From Peribacillus muralis (GTDB lineage: Bacteria > Bacillota > Bacilli > Bacillales > DSM-1321), in contig NZ_CP017080.1 of the NCBI RefSeq assembly GCF_001645685.2, positions 734,001 to 798,000 of the forward strand: a stretch of 64,000 bases of DNA. The letters run 5' to 3'. This document shows positions 63,963 to 64,000 of the stretch, piece by piece. The position numbers and the translations under genes are program-made. How positions within the stretch are numbered: position 1 is the first letter of the stretch; each line of letters starts with the position of its first letter. Below the pieces are notes generated by a model that saw only the letters and a list, made by a program, of their open reading frames with translations, was not told the DNA's origin and ran no database searches.

Positions 63963-64000
63963 TAAGCCAGCATCAGTTAATTTTCGAAATGAATAGAGGT

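Overview
This window looks like the chromosome of a low-GC, endospore-forming Firmicute of the family Bacillaceae. The evidence is: genes for small acid-soluble spore proteins (SspK, gamma-type SspE), strong GGAGG ribosome-binding sites with many TTG and GTG starts, U-tailed hairpin terminators after most transcription units, a TPP riboswitch before thiC, and a block colinear with the Bacillus subtilis yfhD-yfhE-yfhF-recX-yfhH-sspK-yfhJ-yfhP-mutY-yfhS-fabL-sspE-ygaB-ntdP-ygaD-ygaE-gsaB region. Protein flavour suggests Peribacillus (former Bacillus simplex group), but the genus is inferred, not proven. I see no rRNA, tRNA or CRISPR array.

Layout. 1-6.8 kb: a cut-off membrane protein, a small excisionase-like DNA-binding protein, an AI-2E family permease, a polar amino-acid ABC transporter operon, a LysR regulator and a universal stress protein. 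6.9-12.3 kb: a MerR-controlled fatty/branched acyl-CoA degradation operon (MerR, SDR dehydrogenase, acyl-CoA dehydrogenase, thiolase, acyl-CoA ligase), with a palindromic operator inside a 19-bp promoter spacer. 12.4-12.65 kb: a cluster of about eight DnaA boxes. 12.7-23.4 kb: the conserved yfhD-to-ygaD spore/DNA-repair/lipid block. It includes the small yfhD, yfhE and sspK genes, two of which start at TTG.

23.5-36.8 kb: accessory genes inserted into the conserved order. They are an EamA transporter with a structured leader, a MarR-regulated HlyD/MFS drug-efflux pair with a flavodoxin-like protein, and an unusual stand-alone large glutamate synthase between ygaE and gsaB. 37-42 kb is a plastic region. 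A truncated ABC-2 ATPase gene meets, tail to tail, an apparently truncated gene for a TIR/nucleoside-deoxyribosyltransferase-like protein. These are followed by a gamma-carbonic anhydrase, a very short tyrosine recombinase with a 64-residue partner, and an ECF-like sigma factor directly upstream of a second-type ClpP.

42-46 kb: a divergent sulfonate uptake/desulfonation locus (TauD dioxygenase plus binding protein on one strand, ATPase plus permease on the other). Each arm has a terminator-like hairpin in its leader. 46-64 kb: a sensor kinase, GlpQ with PhoP-box-like repeats, a zinc alcohol dehydrogenase, a tandem DUF4822 lipoprotein, a nucleoside deaminase, phosphatases, TPP-controlled thiC with a translationally coupled small cysteine/histidine protein, CtaG/DUF2243, a quinone-oxidoreductase-like enzyme, arylamine N-acetyltransferase, a YdhK lipoprotein and a GNAT acetyltransferase.

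The best leads for something undescribed are the twin leader hairpins of the sulfonate locus, the ECF sigma-ClpP pair, the TIR/NDT-like protein at the rearrangement, the DnaA-box cluster, and the leader of the lone glutamate synthase.
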